From Acidobacteriota bacterium (GTDB taxonomy: Bacteria; Acidobacteriota; Blastocatellia; Pyrinomonadales; Pyrinomonadaceae), in NCBI GenBank assembly GCA_016718135.1, contig JADKEF010000003.1, forward strand, positions 310,001 to 374,000: 64,000 nucleotides of DNA, written 5' to 3'. How positions within the stretch are numbered: position 1 is the first letter of the stretch; each line of letters begins with the position of its first letter. The notes beneath the pieces were generated by a model. It had not been told where the DNA came from and did no database searches. It was given only the letters and a program-made list of their open reading frames with translations. Position numbers and translations under genes: made by a program. Of the stretch, positions 25,721-36,676 are shown one piece after another.

Positions 25721-28700
25721 ATGCAAGTATCTGCTGAGACACACGACATGGAACTAGGTATCGAGGGCTTTCGATACAGTGACCTTTTTGACGCGGTAAA
25801 GCTGCGGGAACTAGCCGAGCGTTTTTACGCCGATGTCGAAAAACACGAACCGCTGCTCCACGACGCTCTATCTAAATACATCGCTGCCCGAGGCGAGGGT
25901 TTTGAACGGCGTGTCGAGTCAAAAATACTCACCGATGCAGCACCCTACTTGTCCGATTTTATCGCTCGCTTGTTTCACATCACGGCCGAGGGCAGAGATC
26001 TCGAAAACTCAATAAAAGTTCAGAATCCGGTCTGGAAATACAAATTCTTTGTTCAACGCCGCGCTGTCAAAAAATTCAAACCCGAGCAACTCGCTGAGCT
26101 GCACGAAGGCAAACTATGGCTTGCCTTGACCCAGCTTCGCAACACAGCATTCGACGAGACGCTCGTCCGCGACGAAGAACTGTCGATCGCCGAAATGACC
26201 TGCCGTTTGCTGGAGGCGGAAGAAATGCTGGCCAAGGCGGATGTTGGCGATCCGGCGATTGAGATCGATGCCGCGACACACGACACAATCACAAGGGTCA
26301 CCGCCGCCTACGAAAAGCTAAAAGACTCCGAATTCGGCACCCAGTTCTCTGAATTTGTCCTGACCGAAGACGAGACCGGTGATCTGCTCACAATACGCTC
26401 CGCTCTCAAGATCGTCGAGGCGTGGTCCGCTGCCGCTTTCGCGAGCAAGTCAAAGAAATGGCACAGTTTCAAGGTCCCGCACGGGCTCGATTATCAGAAT
26501 CTCGTACATCTTATCCACCCCGAGCCGGAGCTGCACAACATCATGCGCGGCTCGGAGGATATACTGCGCAAGCGCGATGGCTTTAAGCTGACTGATGACC
26601 GCGGCACGATGCGCGACGCTCTCTACGAGATCGACTACTGCATGATCTGCCACGAGCGCGAAAGGATGCGTGTCGGACAGGCCTTCACGAAAAGGACGGC
26701 ACAGTGCATCGCAATCCGCTCGGCATCAAAACCGAGGGTGTCCGCTCGATGAGCGAATCTCCGAGATGCACATGCTCAAAAAGCAGGGCGACGCGATCGG
26801 CTCGCTCGCTCTGATCACGATCGACAACCCAATGTGCGCCGGCACTGGCCACCGCATCTGCAACGACTGCATGAAGGGCTGCATCTTTCAGAAGCAGGAA
26901 CCGGTCAACATCCCGCTTGCCGAGACCGCGTCGCTGACAGACGTGCTCAATCTGCCGTACGGTTTTGAGATCTACAGTTTGCTCACGCGTTGGAATCCGC
27001 TGAATGCCAAACGACCTTATTCGCTTCCCTACAACGGCAAGAACGTAATGGTCGTCGGCCTCGGGCCGGCGGGTTACACACTCGCACACTATCTGTTGAA
27101 CGAAGGCTTTGGTGTCATAGGTATCGATGGCTTGAAGATAGAACCGCTTCCGGTCGAGTGGACAGGCAACCACGGCAAATCATGCCCTAAGCCGATCAAG
27201 GACATCAAAGAGATCACCGAAAATCTCGACGAACGCATTCTTTCCGGCTTCGGCGGCGTTTCGGAATATGGCATCACCGTCCGTTGGGATAAGAATTTCC
27301 TGACGATGATCCAGTTGATGCTGACGCGCCGTAAGCGTTTTCGCCCGTACGGCGGTATCCGTTTTGGCGGTACACTGACGATCGAGGATGCGTGGGATCT
27401 CGGCTTTGACCACATCGCGATCGCGACTGGTGCCGGCCGCCCGACGATCGTGCCGATGAAGAACAACCTCATCCGCGGCATCCGCCAGGCAAGCGATTTC
27501 CTCATGGCGTTGCAGCTAACTGGTGCGTTTAAGAAAGATACGCTGTCGAATCTGCAAGTTCTCCTGCCCGCCGTCGTCATCGGCGGCGGATTGACCGGAG
27601 TCGATACGGCGACTGAGCTGTTTGCTTATTATCCGGTTCAGGTGGAAAAGATGCTCGGCAAATATGAGCAGGTCATCGCCGATTTTGGCGAAGAGCATGT
27701 GATGAAGGCATTCGACCCGGAAGAACTGACCGTGCTGCCGGAGTTCCTAGAACACGGACGAGCGATCCGCGAGGAACGCGCTCGGGCGGCGGCCGCAGGC
27801 GAGGAGCCAAACTTCGTACCGCTCGTTCGCGGCTGGGGCGGGGTCTCGCTGATCTATCGCAAACGCCTGCAAGACAGCCCCGCATACCGCCTAAACCACG
27901 AAGAGGTCCAAAAAGCTCTCGAGGAAGGGATCAACATCATCGAATGCATGAACCCGACCGAGGCCGTGCCGGACGAATTTAGTGCGGTTAAGGCCCTCAT
28001 TTTCGAACGCCTCGAATACATTGCCGAAACGGGCAAATTTGAGAACACCGGCGAGATGCACGAGTTCCCCGCGAAAACGGTCTGCGTCGCGGCGGGAACC
28101 TCACCGAACGTCATTTACGAAAAGGAGAAGCCGGGCACGTTTAAAATGGATGAGTGGCGGCAGTTCTTTCAGCCTTTCAAGGTCGAACGAAACGGCGACG
28201 GCAAGCTGCACGTCGTCGAAACCCCAAAGGGCGAGGCCGGATTCTTTACCAGCTACGAACACGACGGCAAGTTCATCTCGTACTACGGCGACAACCACCC
28301 GACCTATGCCGGCAACGTCGTCAAAGCGATGGCATCGGCCAAACACGGTTACCCAAAGGTCGTCGAGATCTTCGCGGATGAACTGGCGACTCGCGGTGAA
28401 CTACCGCAGGCGGAACGAGATGCGATCTTTGACGCTCTCGAATCAAAGCTCGATTCCGAGCTGCGAGCCTACGTCGTCAAGGTCGACCGCCTGACGCCGA
28501 CCATCGTCGATGTCATCGTCAAAGCTCCGCTGCAGGCTCGCAAATTCGAACCCGGCCAATTCTATCGCCTCCAAAATTTCGAAACGACGGCTCCGATCGT
28601 CGACGGTAAACGCCTGATGATGGAAGGTTTAGCTCTTACCGGTGCGTGGGTTGATGAGGAAAAAGGTTTGCTATCGATGATCGTTCTCGAAATGGGAACG

Positions 28701-29427
28701 TCGTCGCGGCTGTGCTCTCTGCTCAAAGAAGGCGAGGAAGTTCTTGTCATGGGCCCGACTGGCACGCCGACCGAGATTCCCGAGAATGAGAACGTCCTGC
28801 TCGCCGGCGGCGGGCTCGGCAACGCCGTGCTGTTCTCGATCGCACGTGCACTGCGAGCCAGGAATAACAAGGTCATTTACTTTGCGGGGTATAAGAACGG
28901 TGCCGGATCTTTTCAAACGCGAAGAGATCGAGAACGCGACCGATCAGGTTATCTGGGCAACGGACTACGGCGTCGAGATCGCCCCGGATAGGCCGCAGGA
29001 CGCCCATTTCCGTGGCAACATAGTCCAAGCTATGATCGCCTACGCCGAGGGTAAACTCGGCACCAAGACCGTCGAGACCAACAGCGTGGATCGCATCATC
29101 GCCATCGGCTCCGACCGCATGATGAACGGCGTCCGCGAGGCCCGCCACACCTCACTCAAGCCGTATCTCAAGGACAACCACGTCGCCATCGGCTCCATCA
29201 ACAGCCCGATGCAATGCATGATGAAAGAAGTCTGCGCCCAGTGTTTGCAGAGACACGTCAACCCCCACACGGGCGAAGAATTCTTCGTCTTCTCATGCTT
29301 CAACCAGGACCAGCATCTTGATTTTGTGGATTTCAAGAATCTTAATGAGCGGCTGAAGGCGAATAGTATTCAGGAGAAGCTGACGAATTTGTGGCTGGAT
29401 CGGGCGTTGGGAAGGATAAATAATTAG
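25721..29427 (+). CDS. Large GltD-like FAD/Fe-S oxidoreductase fused to a PyrK/FNR-type domain (three frameshifts)
   Basis: Reconstructed as one protein of about 1235 aa. Residues 1-300 are an uncharacterised helical domain ending YCMICHERE. Then comes a GltD-like part: a cysteine cluster GTGHRICNDCMKGCIFQ for 4Fe-4S, an FAD Rossmann motif VMVVGLGPAGYTLAHYLL, and a second dinucleotide site VVIGGGLTGVDTA. The C-terminal ~300 aa are a ferredoxin-reductase/PyrK-like domain (KFEPGQFYRLQNF) with a final cysteine set CMMKEVCAQCLQR...FSCF, fitting a 2Fe-2S cluster. The frame breaks by one missing base near 26664, one near 26741 and one extra base near 28904. Sequence reads on normally after each, so these are probably sequence errors. 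Probably an NAD(P)H-linked electron-transfer enzyme; substrate unknown. Confidence 0.8.
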
Positions 29428-29435
29428 TAAGACTT

Positions 29436-29678
29436 CTAGCTCGGTCCAGTTTGCTGCAACGGTTTGTCCGGACGGTTTTTGCAAAACTCACAACCGGGGT
29501 CGGGGCAGTTCGACTCGAGCCAAACGTTACATTCAGCACAAAAGAATGCGTCAAACTCGGTGTGATAGATTCGCCGAGAGGCACAGGTTGTACACGGAGT
29601 ATCGTCTATCCACCCGTCGATCTGGTGGCCGTTGATTTCGACGACTCCTGTCAAATCGTTTTCGACTACATGTATCAT
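29436..29678 (-). CDS. Small zinc-ribbon-like protein
   Basis: 80 aa from the ATG at 29678 (MIHVVENDLTGVVEING). Three CX2C-type pairs, CTTC, CAEC and CPDPGCEFC, imply one or two bound zinc ions. The C-terminal tail KPLQQTGPS resembles repeat-encoded tails seen on unrelated small proteins, so the last residues may derive from a dispersed repeat (recalled, not checked). It starts 13 bp after the asparaginase stop on the same strand. Function unknown; a longer frame upstream overlaps asparaginase and is unlikely. Confidence 0.6.
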   Translation of the reverse strand: MIHVVENDLTGVVEINGHQIDGWIDDTPCTTCASRRIYHTEFDAFFCAECNVWLESNCPDPGCEFCKNRPDKPLQQTGPS

Positions 29679-29691
29679 TTTTCTTAACCCA

Positions 29692-30702
29692 TTAAATTTG
29701 AGAGAACGATGCACTAACCCGTCCGACTCCGTCGCCCCGCCGATTCTTGATTGGCATTGGAGACATATCTTGCAGGTCATCTGCTGACAGTACTCCCAAC
29801 TGGCGGAGTATCTCGACCGCAACGACTGGCCGCGAGAGGTAGTCGTCGCCGTCGGCGATCTTTAGGGCGATTCCCAGACCGGTTGGCCATTTTTCACACG
29901 GCAGGACGCCGCAGAGCCAGACGCCGTCGGCTCCTACTTTTGAGATGAGGCGGCCCTCCGCCGCTTGCATTATCTTGGTGTCGAGGCGTTCGGAGCCGCC
30001 GATGAGTTCGGGGTGGTTCATCATGGCCGTGACAATACGTTTGGCTGCGGCTTGGGTTGGCTCGGGAAAGTTTATTGGATCTAGTAGGTTGATGAAGCTC
30101 TTCGCCATCGAACGGATCGGCAGCGCAAAATTTGGAACGCAGCAGCCGTCGATGCCGATGGCGATTTCTTCTTCGGGGAGTTCGGTAAAGTCGGCGATGC
30201 ATCGCAGGATGCGCTTTTGGATGCGATTGTCGGGCGAATCATAGGTCGCGACGTCGGCTCCGATGTGCTTCGCAAAGGCGAGCATCGCGGCGTGCTTGCC
30301 GGAGCAGTTGTTGTAGAGTTGGGTCGGCTGCTCGCCGGCTCGCTGCATTTCGGCGGTCGCGGCGGAGCTAAATGGCAGGTGCGAACCGCATCGCAGGTCG
30401 CTCTCCGTAAATCCGGCCTTTGCGAGCATTTGAGCGGCGATCTCGATATGCATCGGCTCGCCGGAGTGCGAAGCGGCCGCCAACGCGATCTCCTCTTCGT
30501 CAAACCCAAACGCGTCCGCGGCTCCGCTCGTCATGCACGGTATCAACTGAAACGCCTTACACGCCGAGCGAAAATACGTGATCGTCGACGGATCCCCCAC
30601 GGACGCCACCTCGCGGCCCTCGCCGTCGATAATATATATGTGGCCGGTATGCACCGACTCGACCGTGTTGCCGCGAATGACGTTGGCTAGTACTTGGGAC
30701 AT
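29692..30702 (-). CDS. L-asparaginase II family protein (rhizobial type)
   Basis: 336 aa, full length for the asparaginase_II family, which hydrolyses L-asparagine and is unrelated to the E. coli AnsA/AnsB type. Family features include GHIYIIDGEGREVASVGDP, the catalytic-region motif YFRSACKAFQLIP (Ser-X-X-Lys), ALAAASHSGEP, LYNNCSGKHAAMLA and IGIDGCCVPNFALPI. The frame is intact although it lies between frameshifted genes. Cytosolic; role in nitrogen assimilation inferred from the family. Confidence 0.88.
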   Translation of the reverse strand: MSQVLANVIRGNTVESVHTGHIYIIDGEGREVASVGDPSTITYFRSACKAFQLIPCMTSGAADAFGFDEEEIALAAASHSGEPMHIEIAAQMLAKAGFTESDLRCGSHLPFSSAATAEMQRAGEQPTQLYNNCSGKHAAMLAFAKHIGADVATYDSPDNRIQKRILRCIADFTELPEEEIAIGIDGCCVPNFALPIRSMAKSFINLLDPINFPEPTQAAAKRIVTAMMNHPELIGGSERLDTKIMQAAEGRLISKVGADGVWLCGVLPCEKWPTGLGIALKIADGDDYLSRPVVAVEILRQLGVLSADDLQDMSPMPIKNRRGDGVGRVSASFSQI

Positions 30703-30705
30703 AAG

Positions 30706-30811
30706 AAATTTTCAACGCAAAGTCGCAAAGGGAGGAAATATACTTTCAATACGATTCCATCCTGCCTCTGACCTTTGCGTCTTTGCTCCTTTGCGAATTT
30801 GCGTTAATTCG
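30706..30811. repeat. Palindromic GCAAAG repeat downstream of recN
   Basis: The left part (AACGCAAAGTCGCAAAGG) and the right part (CCTTTGCGTCTTTGC, then CCTTTGCGAATTTGCGTT) are built from the same unit in opposite orientation, around a ~50-bp centre. It lies between the start of the asparaginase gene and the end of recN, and the recN stop codon (30804-30806) falls inside its right arm. Units of this kind are commonly dispersed in bacterial chromosomes. Confidence 0.65.
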
Positions 30812-32476
30812 CTCCTGCCGCCGCGAGCATCGTTCTCGCATTCTCGCGGGCCGCATCGGTTATCTGTTCGCCGGCGAGCATCCGGGCGATCTCGTCTACT
30901 CGTGCCGACGCGTCGAGTTCGCGGACGGTGACGCGCGTCTTATTTGCAGCAAGCGTCTTTTTCAACGACAAAATGGCGATCTGCCAATGACGCGATCTGG
31001 GGTTGGTGCGTGACGCAGAAGACCTGCTGGCTGGCGGCAAGGTCTTTTAATTTGCGGCCAACTGCCTCTGCAACGCGGCCGCCGATGCCGATGTCGATCT
31101 CGTCGAAGACGGCGGTCTTGCCATTCGGTTCGCCCTTGGCAACGGTTTTGAGAATTAACATCAGCCGCGAGGCCTCGCCGCCGGAGGCGACTTTCGCTAG
31201 CGGCCGCGGCGGCTCGCCGGGGTTTGCCGAGAAGTAGAATTCGACAATATCGGTGCCGTTTGCCGAGAATGTCTCGCTTTCCGTAAAGCGAACTTCAAAC
31301 TTTGCCTTTTCGAGAGCGACCGCCTGGAGGTCTTGTTCAACGGCTTTCGAGAATTTCAACGCGGCCTTCGTTCGGGCATCGTGCAGCACACTTGCCGCTT
31401 TCATATACGCATCCGCAGCAACATCGAGATGCTTCTTCAATTCTTCTTCACGAAACTCCGCCATTTCGATGCCTTGCAAACGCTCATCCGACACGCGCAG
31501 ATGTTCGAGCACCGCCTCGATCGTTTCGCCGTACTTTCGTTTCAGACGAACGATCTCGTTGAGGCGATTTTCGATCTCGTCGAGACGCTCGGGTGAGAAT
31601 TCGAGGGTTGACGAGAAGTCTCGGGCGGTCGAGCCGAGCTCGTCGATGACGGCCCGCGCGGCGTTTAGGCCTTCGTCGAAGCCGCGAAAGCGTGCGTCGT
31701 AGTCGGCGAGTTCGGCGATGATCGGTGCCGAGCGGTCGAGCGTCGCTAGGGTCGACAGTTCATCGTCATATACCAGAGAGTGAGCTTCGCTCGACAATGC
31801 GGACAGCTTTTGGCGTTATTCAAACGTCGCTTTTCTTCTTCGAGCGACGGTCCTCGCCGGGCGTGAGTGCGGCACTTTTTATTTCGTTGACCTGAAAACG
31901 CAGGATATCGAGAAGCTGCAATTTCTCGGACCTCGTCCTTTCAAGCGTCGCAAGCTGCGACTTTAAGGTCGACCAATCGTTAAAAGCAACCGCCACCTTC
32001 GCCTTCTTTATCGACGGTCGCAAAGTCGTCGAGCATCTCGATGTGCGTCTCGATGTCATAGAGCGACGCCTGTTCGCCCTGGCCGTGGATGTCGGCAAGC
32101 ATCGGGCCGAGGCCTTTGAGGAAACCTTGCGTGACGAGTTGGTTGTTGACGAAGACCGGTTCTTGCCGGAGAGCGAGAGCTCTCGGCGGATAATGAGTTC
32201 GACCGCTTCGACGATTCTATTTCGATCCCGCTTTCGTCAAGCAGACTCAATAACTCCTTGTTTGCGTCAACCCAAACAGTCCTCGATCCGTGCCGAATCT
32301 TCGCCTTGTTTTATTAGATCACCCGAGACTCGGTTGCCGGTTAGCGCGTCGAGGCTATCGACGATGATCGATTTACCCGAGCCGGTCTCGCCTGTCAAAA
32401 GATTGAGCCCATCGCCAAACTCGATGGCGAGTTCGTCGATAAGGGCGATGTTCTTTATTTTGAGCAGCGTGAGCAC
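30804..32476 (-). CDS. recN: DNA repair ATPase RecN (several frameshifts)
   Basis: The locus spans about 557 codons, the usual RecN size. The N-terminus reads MLTLLKIKNIALIDELAIEF with Walker A GETGSGKS (about residues 30-37). The middle is a long coiled coil (STLKSQLATLERTRSEK; ENRLNEIVRLKRKYGE). The C-terminus has the signature LAKVASGGEASRLMLILK, Walker B TAVFDEIDIGIGG and FCVTHQPQIAS. The reading frame changes at least five times: one near 30963 (an extra base in GAAAAAG) and the rest between about 31800 and 32270. Conserved residues continue on each side, so I treat this as one gene with sequence errors; true decay is possible. RecN is an SMC-like protein in double-strand break repair. 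It starts 15 bp after the M14 peptidase stop. Confidence 0.8.
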
Positions 32477-32491
32477 GAGTTTAGTTTACTA

Positions 32492-33817
32492 TCATCGACG
32501 CGGAAAGAGCTTTTCGCCCTTGATCCATTTGCCGCCGGAGAATATCGCGTCTGGTGGGAATTGTTTTTCCAGATCCAACGCTGCCCACTCGACTGTTCGG
32601 TCCCTCTTGTAAAAGAAGAATTCGGCAAGCTCGCCGACTTTTGTCCTGCCGAAACGCTGTACAACGTTAAAGCCGCTCGCGTCATACCTGCCGAGGCCCT
32701 TCACGTTTGGCAGATCATCGATGCCGCGGATCTTGACCGGTGTGGAGAAGTCGCACGGCGGCGTTCCGTGACGGCAGAAATATCAGCGGTAGTGATCGTC
32801 GTAAGAGGATCGGCGGCAGACCCGTCCACCGAAACCACATTGGCCCTACGAAAGACAAACTTACCAGGCCGCCCGAAGTGTTTTCCGGCAGAGTCACGTA
32901 GATCGATGGTGGAAACCGATGCCTCGCTGCCGGTCGCGATCGATTGCAGAGCGGTAAGGAATGCGATGAAGTGCATCCTGACGAGATACATCTCGTCCTG
33001 CTACGCAGTGGCACCGGTCTCGATCAGATCGTCGGCGTGCCCCATGCAGAGAAATTGTCACCAAACGCCGTTGGCGTCCATTCATCACTGTAACGGGCGA
33101 TGTTATTCGGGATGAATTTTTGCAGAGCGAGCGTCATCGCTGACGCGATGCGGGCGTTGCGTTCGTGCCCCGGGCTGGTGGTCTTGGCTTCATCTCCGAA
33201 AACGACGAGGAACGATATAGCGGTTTGCCGCTGTGTCCGTCCAACGGTTGTAAGAGCTGTTGATTGTGCAGATTAAACCGATCGACGGGTTCCAGTTGTC
33301 TCTTAGCTGCTTGAGCAATCTGGCCCTCGGGGGGGTTTGGAGATCGAGGGCGTCACGATTGATGTCTATTCCCCTGCAGATTTCGCCGCTGATAGAGCTC
33401 AGCACCGTCGGGATTGAGCATCGGAACGGCACGGGATGGTCATTGTTTCAGCGATCTTTTAACCCAATCAGCATCGCGGTGCTTTTGCAGAGCACAGTAA
33501 ACATATCGATCAGCGGATGTGGCAGTCGGCTCGTCGCCGTGCATCTGAGACCACATAAAACCTTAAGCGGCCTGCGGACCCCCATTCGACCTGATAGATC
33601 TCACGGTTGGCGTTTGAGAAACCGACCTGATCGACCTTGATGCCGAGCTTTTTGAGGCCGTCGAGATACCTTTTCACATCCGTATGGCGGGCGTCGGACG
33701 GGAAGATATTTGAGACATGTTCTTTGTCCCAAACCTCCGCAAATTTTTCCGGTGTCTGTGAATAAACGTCAGTTGAAACGCGATGGTCGCGAAGACTACA
33801 AGAACAAAAAGCCGCAT
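32492..33817 (-). CDS. M14 family zinc carboxypeptidase, exported (multiple frameshifts)
   Basis: About 440 codons. The N-terminus is a signal peptide (MRLFVLVVFATIAF) followed by YSQTPEKFAEVWDKEHVSNI. Read across frames, the zinc-binding motif is WSQMHGDEPTATSALIDMF (His and Glu, near 33510-33552), followed by MLNPDGAELYQRRNLQGIDI with NRDALDLQTP, and GHERNARIASAMTLALQKF. The C-terminal part contains DEMYLVRMHFIAFLTALQSI and a lipid- or wall-distal beta region ending GEKLFPRR. Many one-base frame changes interrupt it. It is probably a periplasmic or secreted peptidase. The first ~130 codons are repeated at 36290-36676. recN follows immediately, probably in the same transcript. Confidence 0.75.
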
Positions 33818-34995
33818 AAGTATAAGATAAACCGAACACTTAGTTGTCGGCAAGGCGGCAGACGTTCGTGCCAAAATACCTTTGACGAACGGGGACGAGG
33901 AACGCTAGCTTAACAGCAACGCCTATTTTTTCGGCAACGTCTCATATAGGTTCTCGGTCGAATCAACCATTCTCGTGAGGCCAAACTGGTCTGTCGCGGC
34001 GGCGTGGAGGTCGTGGAAGTGAGTTCATGACGGTCGTCGGGGTGCGTTTCGAGATACCAAAGAATGGTGTCTGCGAGGCCGAGCGGGTCTTTGATGGGAA
34101 CTAAGGCCTGGCGTCGGGGATGAGTTCGACCGCACCGCCGGTCATCGTAGCGACGACAGGACAATTTCGGCGATCATCGCGTCGAGTATCGCGAGCCCAA
34201 AAACTTTCTTGAATGTGAGGGCGAAACAAAAATGTCCGATGCAGCCAGAAGAGGCAGGGTGTTCGAGAGCCAGTCGAGCCAGATGAAGCGGCTTCCATGC
34301 CCAGAACACGAGCGAGCCTTTCAATTCGCGTCGAAAGCTTTGTCGATCGTGCTATCGACACCCGCCAGTCGACAATGGCAATTTGGCTGTCGTTGATCAC
34401 CTCATTTGCCGCGAGGACAAGATCACGTTGTCCTTTCACCACCCTGAGTTCGCCGAGCGTCGAGACAACTTGGCAATCCATTGGGGATCGAGTGAAGTCG
34501 CGGAATTCGCGGCCCAATACTCTTTCGTTCTTTTCACTCGTCGCGGCAAGGTCGACGCCGTTTGAAATAACGCGAACTTTGCCGGGCGGAAAGACGCGTT
34601 CGGAGTTGATCGCGAACCGACGACGAGACCGCGATAGCGGCATCGACACTTCTGAGCGCAAACCGATGAACGATTTCATCGATGTAGCATGGCGCGTCAC
34701 TTCATCCGCGTTTTCGCACGAGCGTGCCGCGACACTTGCGGCAATATAATCGCGCGATATGAGCATGGATGATGTCGATCCCATTCTTCTCGGCAAAACT
34801 TGCGATGCGTCGAGCACTGAACATCCCAAAATGAATTGCCGCATCGATACGTGCAGAAACCGCTCCGGCGACACAAACGCTAGCCTATCCCGCCACCTGC
34901 GCAACCCGGACGAAGTGACAAAAACCCCATGTTCCCGTCACAACACTTACGCGTCAGATCAGCAAAATGGCTTCGGAGCCGCCGCTTTACAGATG
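33430..34995. repeat. Copy A of a ~1.57-kb duplicated segment
   Basis: Covers the first third of the M14 peptidase gene and nearly all of the glycosyltransferase gene. Long identical runs, for example around the M14 start and the CATGGATGATGTCGATCCC block at 34764, recur about 2.86-2.89 kb to the right (copy B, 36297-37865). The offset drifts because each copy has its own insertions and deletions. Copies are direct repeats. Confidence 0.85.
33923..34990 (-). pseudogene. GT4-family glycosyltransferase, copy A (frameshifted, N-terminus missing)
   Basis: Read across frames it encodes a family-4 glycosyltransferase. Recognisable parts are LARVCVAGA-region remnants near the start, NGIDIIHARVARDYIAASVA, FPPGKVRVISNGVDLAAT, STLGELRVVKGQRDLVLAAN, FLFRPHIQESF, CPVVATMTGGAVELIPDA and LVPIKDPLGLADTI, ending in ENLYETLPKK with TAG at 33923. 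The first ~15-40 codons present in copy B are absent; similarity is lost near 34990. At least six frame changes. Such enzymes transfer sugars from nucleotide-sugars to polysaccharide or glycolipid acceptors in the cytosol. Confidence 0.65.
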
Positions 34996-35102
34996 ATATG
35001 TAGATGCGCATCTACCAGAGTTTTTATACAAATCCTGCAGGGCAACCAAAGGCTCTTGCAAAAGTCGAATGGCTCAAGATCGGCGTGAGCGAGGATTTCG
35101 CA

Positions 35103-35140
35103 TAAAAGCGGCCCATTTCAATCGAAATGGCCCGCTTAAT
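35103..35140. terminator. Hairpin terminator after the TonB-receptor fragment
   Basis: A stem formed by AAGCGGCCCATTTC and GAAATGGCCCGCTT with a 4-nt loop lies just beyond the TAG of the leftward receptor fragment; the leftward transcript would end in CTTTTAT. The clean hairpin within an otherwise error-rich stretch suggests the region downstream of this receptor gene is genuine sequence. Confidence 0.7.
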
Positions 35141-35158
35141 TAGCTTCTCGAAAGGCTA

Positions 35159-36290
35159 CTATTTGTTAAAGATGTAACGAATTCCTAACCGAATACGATG
35201 CAAACGTCTGCAGTGTTCTGCCGTACGGGTGTACGAGGTTGACCGTAGATTTCCGCCGATTTGTTCAGAGGCAATAGCTTTACCGCCGTCGTCGCAGCAG
35301 CAGATTCACAGGTAGCTGTGTTGCTCGTGCTTGTCGCGAGTAAAGGCTGAACCGATGTGAACGCCCGAGCACCAAATTTCAATTCTTATTCAGAAGGTTG
35401 CCAAAGGGAGAATATCAACTCTGAACTGAATTTTCAGTGCGTAGTGTTCTTCACCTTGAAGAACAGGTCCTGAGCGACGCTGAAATCAGCCCCTCAACGA
35501 ATGGAAGTGGGGTTGCAGCACCGGTGCGCCCCAGCATACTTCGCCACTTGCTCCTTCGACAGGTATGGGTCCTGCACAATGCACGCCTCCCAAGCCGCGG
35601 CCTGCTTTTCGAGCCGGGAGGAACAGCGCACCGTACCCGAGCTACTGGTGATATTTCCGAAGTTCATTTCAGATGCTCCATTCGGAATGTAGATCAGATC
35701 ATTGGCTCCACCGTCACCATTGATGCGTCGGAGCCAAAGATATAGCTTCCCGCCGCCAGTCCTCGACTCCAGGAACATCGATAACGGTCGTGCTGCCGAA
35801 GTTAAAGTAGCTCTTACTAAGAGAACGTACCAAAGACACGGTGGCCTTGCGATGCACCACCGTAGCTTCCCCCGTTGCGGCGTATTAGTTGCCCGCGTGC
35901 TGGTTGTTAGCCTACGATCCGAACGCCATCGAGCCAGATCAACCGTATTTTGGCTTCACCGTAGCCGTAGGCTCTTCGCATCAAGTCCGCGCCAGCAGCG
36001 GCCTTTCGAGGGTGAACGACAGATTCCACGTCTTACCGATGTTCTGATTTTTAAGAACGATCGCATTCTGACATTCGTGCGTTGATCCTGTTCGAGCTTG
36101 TTCCGGTCCATCTGCCCCGAGAATCGACACCCGTAAACGCACTGTTTGAGCCGGCAGGTTCTGTGATTGATGTAGTAGATGCCATTGACATCTTTGAGCG
36201 GTGGCTGGTACTGGCACCGGCAACGAGGCGAAAGCGCGAATACGTAAACAACTGCTGCACCAGAACGCCAGATCTGATAAACTTGAAGCG
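35159..36290 (-). pseudogene. TonB-dependent receptor (Oar-like), C-terminal part only, frameshifted
   Basis: About 375 codons of the outer-membrane barrel. Across frames I read NQNIGKTWNLSFTLERPLL, RINGDGGANDLIYIPNGASE, AAAWEACIVQDPYLSK, FSVAQDLFFKVKNTTH, and the terminal strand RIRLGIRYIFNK before TAG at 35159, a typical Oar-type C-terminus. The rest of the receptor (signal, plug, first barrel half) is missing: near 36290 the sequence switches abruptly to the M14 peptidase. It differs in sequence from the complete receptor at 38040-41565, so it is not another copy of that gene. Confidence 0.7.
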
Positions 36291-36676
36291 GCACGGATGG
36301 TCCTGTTTCAGCGATCTTTTAGCTAGTAAGCATGGTTCTTTTGCGCCCTGATAAACATATCGCTCAGCGCGGATGTGGCAGTCGGCTCGTCGCCGTGCAT
36401 CTAAGAACCACATAAAAACCTTAAGCGGCCCACGCGGCCCATTCAACCTGATAGATCTCCACGGTTGGCGTTTGAAAAACCGACCTGATCGACATGGTAC
36501 CGAGCTTTTTGAGGCCGTCGAGATACCTTTTCACATCCGTATGGCGGGGCGTCGGACAGGAAGATATTTGAGACATGTTCTTTGTCACAAACCTCCGCAA
36601 ATTTTTCCGGTGTCTGTGAATAAACGCTCATTGAAAACGCGATGTTCGCGAAGACTACAAGAGCCGAAAGCCGCAT
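36290..36676 (-). pseudogene. M14 carboxypeptidase N-terminal fragment, copy B
   Basis: Starts at ATG 36676 with MRLSALVVFANIAFSMSVYS, a signal peptide, then QTPEKFAEVCDKEHVSNIFL and KVDQVGFSNANR, matching the N-terminus of the peptidase at 33817. It retains the HGDE zinc-motif region in a shifted frame and ends near 36290 at a junction with the receptor fragment. It lacks the catalytic C-terminal half, so it cannot be functional as read. Confidence 0.7.

Noticed and set aside
26670..28991. Treating the middle part of the oxidoreductase as a separate gene
   Set aside because: Its first ~30 residues are nonsense before GCPLDERIS, and upstream and downstream domains continue the same protein in other frames; one gene with three indels is simpler.
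31820..32476. Several short leftward genes in the recN region
   Set aside because: Joined across frames they give a single RecN of normal length with Walker A, coiled coil and Walker B in order.
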